Positions 26,378-38,114 of a DNA stretch of 64,000 bases are shown here, one piece after another (within the stretch, counting starts at the first letter, position 1; the number at the start of each line of letters is the position of its first letter). A program made the position numbers and the translations under genes. The stretch is from DASPUH01 sp964518505. Its GTDB lineage: Bacteria > Chloroflexota > Limnocylindria > Limnocylindrales > CSP1-4. Location: positions 14,445 through 78,444 of the forward strand of contig CAZFGT010000007.1 of NCBI GenBank assembly GCA_964518505.1, in the 5' to 3' direction. Below the pieces are notes generated by a model. The model was not told where the DNA came from and made no database searches. It saw only the letters and a program-made list of their open reading frames with translations.

Positions 26378-26962
26378 TTGACCCTGGCCCGTCCCCGGGA
26401 AGCGGCCCTCCACGAGGCCGCCACGCGTCTCTTCCGTCAGCGTGGCTTCCACGCCACGTCGATGCAGGACCTCGCTGAGGACCTGGGCATGAACCGGGGC
26501 AGCCTGTACCACTACATCGAGGCCAAGGACGACCTCCTGTGGGCCATCGTCAACGGGGCCATGGAACGGCTCGACGGCGCGGTACGGCCCATCCTGGAGG
26601 GCCCGGACCCGATCCCCGAGCGGCTGACGCGAGCCATCGCCGCCCACCTGGCCTTCGCGGCCGAGCATGGCGATGAACTCGCCCTCATCCAGATCGAGCT
26701 GCGGGCCCTGGCCCCGGAGCGGCGAGAGACGCTCATCGGGCAGCGCGACGCCTACGAGGCGGGCTGGCGCGAGGCGATCCGCCAGGGCGTCGCTGATGGG
26801 TCCATCCGCGCGGTCGATGTGCCCCTGGCGAGCATCGCCATCCTTTCGGTCTGCAACTGGTTCACCCAGTGGTACCGGCCCGACGGCCCCCTCGAGGTCC
26901 CGGCCATCGGGCAGGAGTTCGCGGACCTGTTCCTGGACGGCCTGCGGGGCTCGTCCCGGTGA
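26378..26962 (+). CDS. TetR-family regulator of the beta-oxidation operon
   Basis: A 194-residue repressor. The helix-turn-helix lies at residues ~8-55 (AATRLFRQRGFHATSMQDLA then LGMNRGSLYHYIEAKDDLL), with an all-helical ligand domain after. It is closest in style to FadR/KstR2-like regulators that sense acyl-CoAs. TTG start; AGGA about 9 nt upstream. The stop overlaps the FadN-like gene start (GTGA), so it is the first gene of the operon it probably controls through the inverted repeat upstream. Confidence 0.88.
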   Translation: MTLARPREAALHEAATRLFRQRGFHATSMQDLAEDLGMNRGSLYHYIEAKDDLLWAIVNGAMERLDGAVRPILEGPDPIPERLTRAIAAHLAFAAEHGDELALIQIELRALAPERRETLIGQRDAYEAGWREAIRQGVADGSIRAVDVPLASIAILSVCNWFTQWYRPDGPLEVPAIGQEFADLFLDGLRGSSR

Positions 26963-29235
26963 TCGCCCGCCTCCGCTCCGCCGTCGTCCTGGGAGCGGGC
27001 ACGATGGGCGCCCAGATCGCCTGCCTGCTCGCCGCTGCCGGCGCCCAGGTGCATCTGCTCGACCTGGATGAGGCGACCGCCGCCGATGGCCTGGCGCGGG
27101 CCCTCAAGCTTCGCCCCTCGCCGACCTATCGGCCGCAGGACGTGGCCCGCATCCGCAGCGGCGGTTTCGACGACCTGCCCGCGGCCGTCGCCGACGCCGA
27201 CTGGATCCTGGAGGCCGTGGTCGAGCGACTCGAGCCCAAGCGCGCCCTGTTCGCGCGTGTGGATGAGGCGCTCTCGGCGGCCGCGCGGCGACCGTGGCCC
27301 ATCGTCAGCACCAACACCAGCGGGATCTCCATCGCGGCCCTCGCGGCCGGCCGCAGCGACGACTTCCGCCGCGCGTTCCTGGGCACCCACTTCTTCAACC
27401 CGCCTCGCTACACGCGCCTGCTGGAGCTCATCCCGATCACCACGACCGCGCCACACGTGATCGAGACCCTGGAGGACTACGCGCCGCGCCACCTTGGCAA
27501 GGGCACGGTGCGGGCCAAGGACACCCCCGCGTTCATCGCCAACCGACTCGGCGTCTATGGCCTGCAGCGCGCGCTCGCCCTCGCCCAGGAGCTCGGCCTG
27601 GGCGTCGATGAGGTCGACGAGCTGACCGGCCCCCTCATCGGCCGCCCCAAGAGCGCCACGTTCCGCACCCTTGACGTGGTCGGCCTCGACGTGGCCGTCG
27701 CGGTTGCCGATCACTGCCACGCCGACCTGCCCGACGACCCGCAGCGGGACGTGTTCGTCGTCGCCCCCATCCTCCGCCGGCTCATCGAGCGGGGTTCGCT
27801 GGGGGAGAAGGCCGGCGCTGGGTTCTTCAAGCGCGAGGGCGGCGAGATCCTGGCCCTGGATCTGACCACCGGCGACTACCGGCCGCGCCGGCGCATCAGC
27901 TCGCCGACCGTGGAAGCGGCCCGCAACGAACGGGACCTTGGCGCCCGGCTGCGCCTCCTGGTCGCCGGGGACGACGCCGCGAGCCGTTTCCTGTGGGGGG
28001 CCCTGTCCGACGGCATCACCTATGCCGCCGACGTGGCCGACGAGATCGCCGGCGACCTGCCGACCATCGACCGGGCCATGCGGCTCGGTTTCGGCTGGCA
28101 GCTGGGGCCGTTCGAGACGTGGGATGCCCTTGGCGTGGCGGCGACCATGCAGCGCCTGCGCGCGGAGGATCGCGCCGTGCCCGCCATCGCCCAGGCAACG
28201 GTCGCTGGCGCCGGCCGGTTCACGCCAGCCGAGCCTGCGGCGACGGCCGCCGCCAGCCCGACCGCATCGGGTGGGTTGCCCGGCAATGCCGCGGCGTCCA
28301 TGCGTGAGCTCGGCGAAGGCATCCTGGGGCTCGAGCTGCACGGCAAGCTCAACATCATCGGCGCGGACACCCTGGCCATGGTCCGTCGCGCCGTGGACCT
28401 GGCCGCGACGCGCTACGACGGCCTCGTCATCGGGACGGAAGCCGGCGACTTCTCGGCCGGCGCCAACCTGGCGCTGATGCTGGTCGCGGCGGAGGAGGGT
28501 GACTGGGATGAGCTCGAGCGCGGCATCCGCGCCTTCCAGGACGCGACCCAGGCCATCCGCTACGCGGCGGTGCCGGTGGTGCTCGCGCCGCGCGGTCTGA
28601 CCCTTGGCGGCGGCGCCGAGATGGCCCAGGCCGCCGCGCGGCGCCAGCCGCTGGCTGAAACGTACCTGGGCCTCGTCGAGACCGGGGTCGGCCTGATCCC
28701 GGCCGGTGGCGGAAGCACGGCCACGGCACGCCGCATCGCCGAGCGTGCGGCGGGCACCCACGCCGACAGGTTCGCGTTCTTCCAGGCGGCGGTGGAGACG
28801 ATCGCCTTCGCCCGGGTGTCGACCTCGGCCGAAGAGGCTCGGAGCCTGGGGTACCTCGCCGACGGCGACCTCGTCAGCGCCAGCCCCGAGCGCCAGTGGT
28901 CGGACGCCGCGCGCGTGGCAGCGACGCTTGCGGAGGTGGGCTACAGGCCCTCTGCCGCGCTGCCGATCACCGTCGTCGGCCGGCGGGGCCTCGCCGCCGC
29001 GGAGGCCCTCACCTACAACCAGTTGAGCGGCCACCAGCTCAGCGACCACGACCGCAAGGTGGTCCTGGAGCTGGCCGGCGTGCTGAGCGGCGGCGACGTG
29101 GCCGAGGGCACCGAACTGGCCGAGGCCTACCTCCTCGAGCTCGAACGCGCGGCCTTCCTGCGCCTCCTCGGCGAGCCGCTCACGCGCGCCCGCATCCGCC
29201 ACACCCTCAAGACCGGCAAACCCCTCCGCAACTGA
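26959..29235 (+). CDS. 3-hydroxyacyl-CoA dehydrogenase / enoyl-CoA hydratase (FadN-like)
   Basis: A 758-residue bifunctional beta-oxidation enzyme with the dehydrogenase part first. The NAD-binding motif is VLGAGTMGAQIA; NTSGISI and GTHFFNPPRY follow; the second helical domain includes KDTPAFIANRLG. After a Pro/Ala linker (~430-450) comes a crotonase domain (~455-640) with SAGANLALM and LTLGGGAEM, then VETGVGLIPAGGG. The C-terminus ends in a helical segment. This order is that of FadN rather than FadB. GTG start overlapping tetR. Confidence 0.94.
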   Translation: MIARLRSAVVLGAGTMGAQIACLLAAAGAQVHLLDLDEATAADGLARALKLRPSPTYRPQDVARIRSGGFDDLPAAVADADWILEAVVERLEPKRALFARVDEALSAAARRPWPIVSTNTSGISIAALAAGRSDDFRRAFLGTHFFNPPRYTRLLELIPITTTAPHVIETLEDYAPRHLGKGTVRAKDTPAFIANRLGVYGLQRALALAQELGLGVDEVDELTGPLIGRPKSATFRTLDVVGLDVAVAVADHCHADLPDDPQRDVFVVAPILRRLIERGSLGEKAGAGFFKREGGEILALDLTTGDYRPRRRISSPTVEAARNERDLGARLRLLVAGDDAASRFLWGALSDGITYAADVADEIAGDLPTIDRAMRLGFGWQLGPFETWDALGVAATMQRLRAEDRAVPAIAQATVAGAGRFTPAEPAATAAASPTASGGLPGNAAASMRELGEGILGLELHGKLNIIGADTLAMVRRAVDLAATRYDGLVIGTEAGDFSAGANLALMLVAAEEGDWDELERGIRAFQDATQAIRYAAVPVVLAPRGLTLGGGAEMAQAAARRQPLAETYLGLVETGVGLIPAGGGSTATARRIAERAAGTHADRFAFFQAAVETIAFARVSTSAEEARSLGYLADGDLVSASPERQWSDAARVAATLAEVGYRPSAALPITVVGRRGLAAAEALTYNQLSGHQLSDHDRKVVLELAGVLSGGDVAEGTELAEAYLLELERAAFLRLLGEPLTRARIRHTLKTGKPLRN

Positions 29236-29255
29236 GCCGACCAGGAGCCGCCCCC

Positions 29256-30463
29256 ATGCGTGACGCCGTCATCGTCTCCGCCGCCCGGACCGCGGTCGGC
29301 AAGGCGCCTCGTGGCGGCCTGCGGGAGACGCCGCCCGAGGAGCTGGCCATGACCGCCGTCCGCGAGGCGATCGCGCGGGCCCCGGGCCTTGACCCGGCGG
29401 AGGTGGAGGACCTCATCCTGGGCTGCGCCATGCCGGAGGGTGCCCAGGGCCTGAACATCGCCCGCCACGTGGCGCTCGGGGCCGGCCTGCCCGTGGCCAC
29501 CAGCGCCATGACCGTCAACCGCTTCTGTGCCTCGGGCCTGCAGGCGTTGGCGCTGGCCACCCAATCGGTCGCCAGCGGCACCACGGAGGTGGCCATCGCC
29601 GGCGGCCTCGAATCGATGAGCTTCGTGCCCATGATCGGCTGGCATTTCGCCCCCAACCCCGGTCTCGCCGAGCGCTGGCCGCAGGTCTTCCTCAACATGG
29701 GCCTGACCGCGGAAGAGGTCGCCCGACGTGAGGGCGTCACCCGCGACGACCAGGACGTGTGGGCGCTGCGCAGCCACGCACGAGCGGCGGCGGCCCAGGC
29801 GGCCGGCCACTTCCACGACGAGATCGTGCCGGTCGCGGCGCGCCAGACGCGGGTCGCTGCCGGTCGGCCCAGCGTCGTGATGGACCTGTTCGAGGCTGAC
29901 GAGGGCATCCGGCTCGACACCGACGCGGCGGCCCTTGGCAAGCTCAAGCCGGTCTTTGACCCGACCGGCACGGTCACGGCCGGCAATAGCTCGCAGACCA
30001 GCGACGGTGCGGCCGCGCTGGTGGTCATGACCGGCGAGCGCGCCGCCGCCCTGGGGCTGCAGCCCCTCGGGCGCCTGGTGTCGTTCGCCACGGCGGGCGT
30101 GGCGCCGGAGATCATGGGCATGGGCCCCGTGGAGGCCGTGCCGAAGGCGCTGGCCAAGGCAGGCCTGACCCTCGCCGACATCGAGGTGATCGAGCTCAAC
30201 GAGGCGTTCGCCGCCCAGGTGGTCGCCGTGGTGCGGCGGCTCGCGCTTGACGAGTCGCGCACCAACGTCAACGGCGGGGCCATCGCGCTCGGCCACCCCC
30301 TCGGCGCGACCGGCGCCAAGCTGAGCGTCCAGATCCTCGCCGAACTGGGCCGCCGCGAGGCTCGTTACGGCCTGGTGACGATGTGCGTGGGCGGCGGCCA
30401 GGGTGCCGCCGGGATCATCGAATGGCTCGGCGGGCGCCAGCCCGATCGCATGGAGGCAGCGGC

Positions 30464-30467
<4 letters not shown>
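29256..30467 (+). CDS. Acetyl-CoA acyltransferase (thiolase)
   Basis: A 403-residue thiolase that releases acetyl-CoA from 3-ketoacyl-CoA. The acyl-accepting Cys is in NRFCASGLQ, the His in GHPLGATG and the second Cys in MCVGGGQG; GNSSQTSDGAAA and NEAFAAQV are also present. Length fits the degradative FadA class. AGGAG precedes the ATG. It sits 20 nt after the FadN-like gene and overlaps the acyl-CoA dehydrogenase gene by four bases. Confidence 0.96.
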
Positions 30468-32236
<1,769 letters not shown>

Positions 32237-32275
32237 CCGTCGGCGTGCGCGGGGGCCGGGCGAGTCGCACTGACG

Positions 32276-32692
32276 ATGCGCGTCCGCTCCGTCGTCCTCA
32301 CCGCGGCGGTCGCCCTGATCGCCGCGGGCGTCATCGCGCTCTGGATGATCGACCTGCAGACTCCCCATGACGCCCCCGTGCCGCCGGGGCTCGCGCGGTT
32401 CCTGGACACTGCCCGCGAGGCCGCGCGAAGCAAGGCCAGCTTGGCCGGACTGGTGCCATTCCGGTTCGTGAGCGCATCGTGTTCGGCGAACGGGAGTATC
32501 GCGGCGCTTGCGTTCGAGCCGGTGATCGGGTCCGGTCGCGCCTACGCCCTGATCGGATTCCCGCCGCCGTCCCAGGCGCCAGGCCCGATCGCGACCACCT
32601 CGATCATCGGTGAGTCGTCCGACGCGTATTCGGCCGATACCGCCCTGCAGAGTGAGCTCTCATCGTCGTGCGACGACCTCCCGAGCCCGTGA
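32276..32692 (+). CDS. Small exported or membrane-anchored protein
   Basis: A 138-residue protein. A hydrophobic helix at ~5-25 (VVLTAAVALIAAGVIALWMI) acts as signal anchor or signal peptide without an obvious cleavage box. The rest is a small soluble domain with two cysteines (SASCSANGS, SSSCDDL) that may pair. I do not recognise it. It lies 39 nt after the acyl-CoA dehydrogenase gene, with no clear promoter, so read-through is likely. Confidence 0.55.
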   Translation: MRVRSVVLTAAVALIAAGVIALWMIDLQTPHDAPVPPGLARFLDTAREAARSKASLAGLVPFRFVSASCSANGSIAALAFEPVIGSGRAYALIGFPPPSQAPGPIATTSIIGESSDAYSADTALQSELSSSCDDLPSP

Positions 32693-33065
32693 TGGCCGCG
32701 CCCGTTGCATGGCACGACGCATCCGACGTCTGAGCCGGAGCTCGGACGCCGATCGTTGCATCCCTTGAACCGAAACGCGGCAGACGTTCCCTTGGCCGCG
32801 ACTTCAGCGGCCTGATCCGTCATCCGATGCAAACAGTGAGCCGGCGGCCCGACACGGCGGCTTCCACGAGGGCGCGCGTGGGTTCGGCGCTCTCAGCCAC
32901 CAGTCCAGTTGGTGCAATGTGCCTTCCGGCCGCGGCCGGGCGGTCGTGGGCGGGGCGTCCGTGCTCAAGGAAGCCGGGTCAGGGGCGGTGGTTGCCAGGA
33001 GAAGGCACTCATCACCATCCGCGCTGGTAGGACGTGGGAACCCGGCCAAGTCGGCCGCGCGGTAC
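32693..33065. other. Gene-free 373-nt stretch holding a dyad element
   Basis: No supported ORF. It holds a diverged copy of the 17-nt dyad at 32898-32914, a CCGGCCGCGGCCGG palindrome at 32926-32939, and an end-like CACCATCCGCGCTGGT at 33013-33028. Confidence 0.55.
32898..33029 (+). repeat. Intergenic dyad element, copy D
   Basis: Left motif CACCAGTCCAGTTGGTG matches copy A at 14 of 17 bases. The following GCAATG resembles GCGATG after copy A. The right-end motif is weak (12 of 17 to the inverted copy). Confidence 0.3.
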
Positions 33066-34310
33066 CTAGATCGGCGACCAGTCGCGGGCCATCTCGTCGC
33101 CGGAGGTGCGGGCGCCAGGATCGGCGACGCGCGGGCCCAGCGTGAAGCGCGCCTCGGCCGGCCCGTCCTGGGCCCCCAGCTCGGCCCCGTCCAGCCGCGC
33201 GACGAGGTATTCGCCGATGCGTGGGCCGTGCTTGTAGCCGTGGCCAGAGCCGCCACCGGCGATCCAGACGTTCGCGAAGCCGGGCAGGCGGTCGATGATG
33301 AAGTTCGAGTCAGGGGTGGTCTCGTACTGGCAGACGCGGGTCTCCACCACGGGCGCTGACGCAAGCGACGGAAACCGCTCGGCCAGGTAGAGGCGGGCCA
33401 GCCGGATCGCGTCGGGGTCCACCACGCGCTCGCCGTCGGTCGGGTCAAAGACCGGCCCGTAGCGGTCCGGGGCGAGCTTGAAGCCGCGGTCGCTCACCGC
33501 GCCGATGCCGTAGTAGGCGCGGGCGTATTCGACCCACGAGGGCATCGACTCGGGCCGGAATCGCACGTCGCCGCGAGCGGGCCCCATGTACAGCACGTCC
33601 TGCTTGGTGACCCGCAGGATCGGCTCCAGCTGCTCGGGGAAGAGCCAGCGGAGCCACGGGCCGCAGGCGAAGACGAACGACTCGGCCGACCAGCGCCGAC
33701 CTGACCCGTCCACCACGTCGAGCAACCGCCCGCCCGTCGATCGCCCGGGTCGCACGGCCGCCACGCCATAGCGCCCGCCCAGATCCTTGAACGCCTGGAC
33801 CACGGCCTGGCAGCCGAGGCGCGCCATGAGCGTCCCGCCCTCGGGTTCGTAGAGGGCCCAGGCCAGGCCCTTGCCGGAGATCTGCGGCCAGCGTGCCTCA
33901 AGTTCCTGGGGCGAGACGCGCTCGAACGGCACGCCCTCCGCCGCCAGCGCCTCCGCCGAGCGTGCCTCGTAGCCGTCCTCCTGGGCGGCGAACCAGAGCG
34001 TGCCGGTCGGCAGCATGAGCGGCACGCCCCACGCCTCACCGTAGGCCAGCCAGGCCTCGCGGGCCCGTCGCGACCAGCGCGTGTAGAAGCGATCCGTGCC
34101 GTGCGAGGCGCGGATGATGCGCGTCTCGTCGCCGCTCGTGGCCCGCGAGTGCCCCGCCCCGAACGCATCGAGCAGGGTCACCGACCGGCCGCCGCCCTCA
34201 CGGGCGTGGTGGGCCGTCCACGAGCCCATCGCGCCGGCGCCGACGACCAGCAGGTCGCTCGTGGCCGGCAGCTCACCGACGGCCTCGGGACGCGGGTCCG
34301 GCACGGGCAT
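33066..34310 (-). CDS. FAD-dependent amine/amino-acid oxidase (sarcosine oxidase-like)
   Basis: A 414-residue DAO-family flavoenzyme. It has the dinucleotide-binding LLVVGAGAMGSWTAHH, LLDAFGAGHSRATSGDETR and the C-terminal NVWIAGGGSGHGYKHGPRIGE, which in monomeric sarcosine oxidases and N-methyl-tryptophan oxidases surrounds the covalent-FAD region. The usual Cys for covalent FAD is not obvious there. The substrate is probably an N-methyl or secondary amino acid. It starts 17 nt after the penicillin acylase gene, so they are co-transcribed. Confidence 0.88.
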   Translation of the reverse strand: MPVPDPRPEAVGELPATSDLLVVGAGAMGSWTAHHAREGGGRSVTLLDAFGAGHSRATSGDETRIIRASHGTDRFYTRWSRRAREAWLAYGEAWGVPLMLPTGTLWFAAQEDGYEARSAEALAAEGVPFERVSPQELEARWPQISGKGLAWALYEPEGGTLMARLGCQAVVQAFKDLGGRYGVAAVRPGRSTGGRLLDVVDGSGRRWSAESFVFACGPWLRWLFPEQLEPILRVTKQDVLYMGPARGDVRFRPESMPSWVEYARAYYGIGAVSDRGFKLAPDRYGPVFDPTDGERVVDPDAIRLARLYLAERFPSLASAPVVETRVCQYETTPDSNFIIDRLPGFANVWIAGGGSGHGYKHGPRIGEYLVARLDGAELGAQDGPAEARFTLGPRVADPGARTSGDEMARDWSPI

Positions 34311-34327
34311 CGGAGACCTGGTCCCGG

Positions 34328-37024
34328 TCACGGCGTCAGGGTCAGGATCTGGGCCGTGGCCGCGTCGACGGCCGCCTTGGTGAACGGCAGGGGGATCGTC
34401 TTGCCGGTCAGGTAGCTGTCGATGAGGTCGCCGTAGTGCCCGTCGAAGGGGACGCCTGACTGGCCAGTCGTGTCGATGATGGTCGCCCCGTCGAACTGGG
34501 CCGGCTCCGCCACCAGGCGGTAGGACGGGCCGCCCTTGACGGCGAAGACGTCGGCGAACGTGCCTCCGCTGCCGGCCGGATCGTCGGCGTAGGGATCCGG
34601 GTAGGCGGCCGAGAGGTCGAAGAACTGCTGGTTGACCGCGTAGACCGAGCCGCCGTCCGGGTAGGGCCCCTTGTCGAAGAGCCACTCCAGCGGACCGATG
34701 CCGGACGTGCCAAGCGTCTGCTCCTGGAAGGCCACGGTGTGCAGCCCGCCCCACGACCAGCCGGCCGGGTCGCCCAGCGTCGCTCGCAGGTCCGTCCCGG
34801 CCTGGTCGAGCGCCTTGCCGATGACCTGGGCCTCCGTCTCGTGCGCCGGCGTGGAGGGGTCATCCCACCAGCGGCTGCCGGGGTCGCCCAGCAGGTCCAC
34901 CAGCGTCTCCGCCGAGCGGTCGCTGCCTACGAACAGGCGCGCGATGTCCGTCTTGGCCGTGCCCGCGCCAAGTCGCGGGTCGAAGACGTCGCGCAGCAGG
35001 TGGTACGCGAAGGCGTTGAAGGCGGTGCAGCCGGTGCCGGCCACCGACGCGTCCGTCTCGCTGCAGTCGTACGGCGTGGCGGCCGAGGCCCATGCCTGGA
35101 TGTCGGCCAGGACGGTCCGGCCGTCGTCCGTCGATGGGGCCGGCGACCCCAGGTGTGGTACCACGTCCGTGGCGATGCCGGTCTGGCCGTCGAGCTGGAT
35201 CTTGGTCACGTCATCGGTGGTCAGCTTGCGGTCGGTGCCGATGAGGGCCGTGATGCGGGCGGCGCGGTATCCGGGGTCCCATTCGTCGCCCAGGAAGTGC
35301 GGGTACGCAGCGTCGACGACGGCGTTGTTGGCGGTCACGATCACGCCACCCGGCGGGTCGTAGATGCGCGGCAGGTCGTCGTACGGGATGTAGCCGGTCC
35401 AGTCATGCGAGCCGTCCCAACCGGGCACCGGCCCGTTGCCCGTGCCGGCTGCACGGATCGGGACGAGGCCGGGCATCTGGTAACCGATATGGCCGTCCGT
35501 GTCCGCGTAGACCACGTTCTGGGACGGGCCCACGTACAGCTTGAGGGCGGCGCGGAACGAGGTGAAGTCGGTCGCCGCATCCAGCTTGAGGACCGCCTCG
35601 ACGGTCGTGTCGACGACGGCCGTGGAGGTCCATTCGAGGGCGTAAGCGATGCTCCCGTCACCGGCCAGGCCGGAGCCGCCGCCCTTGCTCGTCTTGAGGT
35701 CGTCGGTGACGTCGCTGACGACCGGTCCGTGCACCGTCGAGCGCACGGTGATCGTCACCGGATCGCCGCCGGCGACCTTGATGACCTCCTTGCGCGTCGT
35801 GAACGGCCGCATCTGGCCCTTGTATTCGTACTGCGTCGGGTCGGCCGGGTCGACCTTCTCCATGAAGAGGTCCTGCACGTCGGGGTTGACGTTGGTGAAG
35901 CCCCACGCGATGTGGGCGTTGTGGCCGAGCACGACGCCGGGCGTGCCGGGGAACGAGACACCGGCCACGTCGTACGGGCAGGCGCTGGAGACGACCGTGC
36001 AGTGGAGCCCGACCATGTACCACAGCGAGGGCATGGAGTAGCCCAGGTGGGGATCGTTGGCCAGCAGCGCCGACCCGCTGGCCGTGTGGGCGCCGCTGAC
36101 GACCCAGTCGTTGGAGCCGATGCCGTCGCTGCGCTGGATCGCGTCGGCTGGCCCGAAGCCGGCCAGCTGGCCGATCTGGTCGGAGGCCTGCTCGAGCCCC
36201 AGCAGGGAGGTCGGATCGCCGGCCAGCGCGAGCACCCGCGGGTCGATGCCCACCGATGCCGGCCCGACCGCCTGACCGGGGACCGCGACCGACCCGCTCG
36301 CGCCGGCCCCGCCCACGCCCGGTGCGCCCGTGGGGGCGATGACCGGCCGACCGGCCGGGTACGGCGGGCTCAGCTCGGTGACCGCCTTGGCGTCGACCTT
36401 CTTGGCCAGCAGGAGGTCGAAGACCTCACTCGAGTAGTCGCCGTCCAGCTGCCATGACTCGACCTTGACCCAGGCCAGGGTGTCGACCGGCGTCCATGGC
36501 GCCGGCTGGTAGCCGCTCAGGCCGCCGCCCGCGCCAAGGAAGCCGCTGATGACGAAGGGCAGGCCAAGGTCGTGGTGCTGGCTGAGCCAGGCGTTCACGC
36601 CGCTGGCGTAGGCCTTGAGGATCGCCTTCGTGCCGGCGTCGGCGGCGTCGTAGTCGCGCTGCGCCGACTGGTGCCAGCCCAGCGTGCGGATGAACTCGTC
36701 GGTCTGAAGTTCACCTTGGCCGAACAGCTCGGACAACGTGCCGCTGCTGATGTGGCGCCACACCTCCATCTGCCACATCCGCTCCTGGGCATGGACGTAG
36801 CCCTCGGCGGCGAACAGGTCGGCCGGCGTGCTGGCGTAGATCTGGGCGATGCCGTTCGTGTCGCGCTTGACCGTCACGTCGGCCGAGAGTCCGGGCAGCG
36901 ACGCCGTGCCGTCGCGCTGGGGCAGGCCTCGCGCGCCGACCCAGCCCACGAACGCGCCGGCGGCCACGACCACGACCACGAGGATGACCAGCAGGAGCTT
37001 GAGCAGTCGACCGATCAGGTACAC
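34328..37024 (-). CDS. Penicillin acylase-family N-terminal nucleophile hydrolase
   Basis: An 898-residue precursor. An N-terminal membrane helix (~8-32) serves as signal or anchor. The alpha-chain region begins VTVKRDTNGIAQIYA. The autocleavage site and catalytic Ser are in GIGSNDWVVSG near residue ~310, the hallmark GSNxW of the family. Downstream AGVSFPGTPGVVLGHNAHIAWGFTN is the oxyanion-forming beta-chain region. Members hydrolyse amides such as beta-lactam side chains or acyl-homoserine lactones; natural substrate unknown. GTG start chosen because GGAGG lies 8 nt upstream. Confidence 0.94.
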   Translation of the reverse strand: MYLIGRLLKLLLVILVVVVVAAGAFVGWVGARGLPQRDGTASLPGLSADVTVKRDTNGIAQIYASTPADLFAAEGYVHAQERMWQMEVWRHISSGTLSELFGQGELQTDEFIRTLGWHQSAQRDYDAADAGTKAILKAYASGVNAWLSQHHDLGLPFVISGFLGAGGGLSGYQPAPWTPVDTLAWVKVESWQLDGDYSSEVFDLLLAKKVDAKAVTELSPPYPAGRPVIAPTGAPGVGGAGASGSVAVPGQAVGPASVGIDPRVLALAGDPTSLLGLEQASDQIGQLAGFGPADAIQRSDGIGSNDWVVSGAHTASGSALLANDPHLGYSMPSLWYMVGLHCTVVSSACPYDVAGVSFPGTPGVVLGHNAHIAWGFTNVNPDVQDLFMEKVDPADPTQYEYKGQMRPFTTRKEVIKVAGGDPVTITVRSTVHGPVVSDVTDDLKTSKGGGSGLAGDGSIAYALEWTSTAVVDTTVEAVLKLDAATDFTSFRAALKLYVGPSQNVVYADTDGHIGYQMPGLVPIRAAGTGNGPVPGWDGSHDWTGYIPYDDLPRIYDPPGGVIVTANNAVVDAAYPHFLGDEWDPGYRAARITALIGTDRKLTTDDVTKIQLDGQTGIATDVVPHLGSPAPSTDDGRTVLADIQAWASAATPYDCSETDASVAGTGCTAFNAFAYHLLRDVFDPRLGAGTAKTDIARLFVGSDRSAETLVDLLGDPGSRWWDDPSTPAHETEAQVIGKALDQAGTDLRATLGDPAGWSWGGLHTVAFQEQTLGTSGIGPLEWLFDKGPYPDGGSVYAVNQQFFDLSAAYPDPYADDPAGSGGTFADVFAVKGGPSYRLVAEPAQFDGATIIDTTGQSGVPFDGHYGDLIDSYLTGKTIPLPFTKAAVDAATAQILTLTP

Positions 37025-37076
37025 CCAGGTCCTCCGTGCCCGCCCATCTTGCGCGATGGCCGGTGCCTCGGTCGCG

Positions 37077-38081
37077 TCACCGCGGCAGCTCCATGCCGAG
37101 GCCCAGCTCGCGCGCACGTGCCGTGACCGCGGCGCCGAAGATGACGTCCGCGAGCCCCACGCCGAGGTGCGTCACGAGCACGCGCCCGGGCGGGCGTGCC
37201 ATCCCCGCGGCGAGCGCCTCGCCGATCGTCGTTGGCGGGACGGGATAGCCGGTGAACGGCCCCGTGGCCTGCACGGCCAGGAACTGGGCCCGCTCGTCCA
37301 CCAGGAAGAGGTCGGCCTCGCGGGCCACGGCTGCCGAACAGCACATGTCGTAGTCGACGGCCACCACGAGGGCGTGGCCCGGGAAGGCGTCCGGGCCCAT
37401 CGTCTGGCGCGTCGCGCCGAACGAGATCGCCGTGATGACGACGTCAGCCTCGCGCACGGCATCGCCGGCCGACCGGGCCACGCTCGCCGCGCCGATGCCG
37501 GCCGTGGCAGCGGCCACCTCCACGAGGGCGGCCGCCCGGTCTTCGTGGCGGTCATGGATGGCGACCGAGACCCCCGGGAGGACCGCGCCAAGGACGGGCA
37601 GGTGGCTCTGCGCCTGGACCCCGGCCCCCAGGATGGCGGCGCGCAGCGGGCGCCCTTCGACGCGGGGGCTCCAGTTCCGCAGGGCCACCCCGCTCACAGC
37701 CGCGGTGCGCTGGGCGGTGATGGGGGAGCCGTCCAGGATGGCCACCGGGTCGCCCGTGACGGGGTCGTTGAGGACGACCGTGGCGTGGATCGCCGGCCGC
37801 CCTGCGGCGCGGTTGGCGGGGAAGCCGGTGACCCATTTGAGGCCCAGAAGGTCGGCTGATGCGTCACCGGTCCGGGCGTCCAGCCAGGCCGGCATGGCGT
37901 GGGCGAAGCTGCCCGCGGGACCGGGATGGACGCCGACCTTGGGCGGCAGTTGCGCGTCCGCCACGAGGGCCCGCATGGTCTGCTCGGCGAGCCGGAGGCG
38001 CTCCTCGAGCGGCGGCATCGACGCCTCCACCGCCGCCGCGTCCAGGTAGATCAGCGCCGGCAGCGAGCGGGGCGCATCCAT
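37077..38081 (-). CDS. Ornithine cyclodeaminase/mu-crystallin family protein
   Basis: A 334-residue NAD(P)-binding protein. Landmarks: LKWVTGFPAN and ILDGSPITAQRTAAVSGVA (substrate Lys/Arg region), the Rossmann motif AILGAGVQAQSHL, and the Asp in VAVDYDMCCSA. Relatives include ornithine cyclodeaminase, ketimine reductases and alanine dehydrogenases; substrate cannot be told. TACGAT lies 6 nt before the ATG and no Shine-Dalgarno is present, so the transcript is probably leaderless. The penicillin acylase gene follows 52 nt downstream, so an operon is plausible. Confidence 0.9.
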   Translation of the reverse strand: MDAPRSLPALIYLDAAAVEASMPPLEERLRLAEQTMRALVADAQLPPKVGVHPGPAGSFAHAMPAWLDARTGDASADLLGLKWVTGFPANRAAGRPAIHATVVLNDPVTGDPVAILDGSPITAQRTAAVSGVALRNWSPRVEGRPLRAAILGAGVQAQSHLPVLGAVLPGVSVAIHDRHEDRAAALVEVAAATAGIGAASVARSAGDAVREADVVITAISFGATRQTMGPDAFPGHALVVAVDYDMCCSAAVAREADLFLVDERAQFLAVQATGPFTGYPVPPTTIGEALAAGMARPPGRVLVTHLGVGLADVIFGAAVTARARELGLGMELPR

Positions 38082-38087
38082 GTTCGC

Positions 38088-38108
38088 ATCGTACGTCCTC
38101 GCTACGAT
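38088..38108. promoter_or_regulatory. Divergent pair of TACGAT -10 boxes 9 nt apart
   Basis: TACGAT on the minus strand (38088-38093) and on the plus strand (38103-38108). Each ends 6 nt before a start codon (38081 minus, 38115 plus). Both messages should be leaderless, and each -35 region would overlap the other gene's promoter or start. Confidence 0.6.
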
Positions 38109-38114
38109 GGTTTG

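Noticed and set aside
32804..33448. Minus-strand frame of 214 residues spanning a gene-free stretch
   Set aside because: It is a shifted-frame shadow of the FAD oxidase gene extended through non-coding sequence, without start signal or domain.
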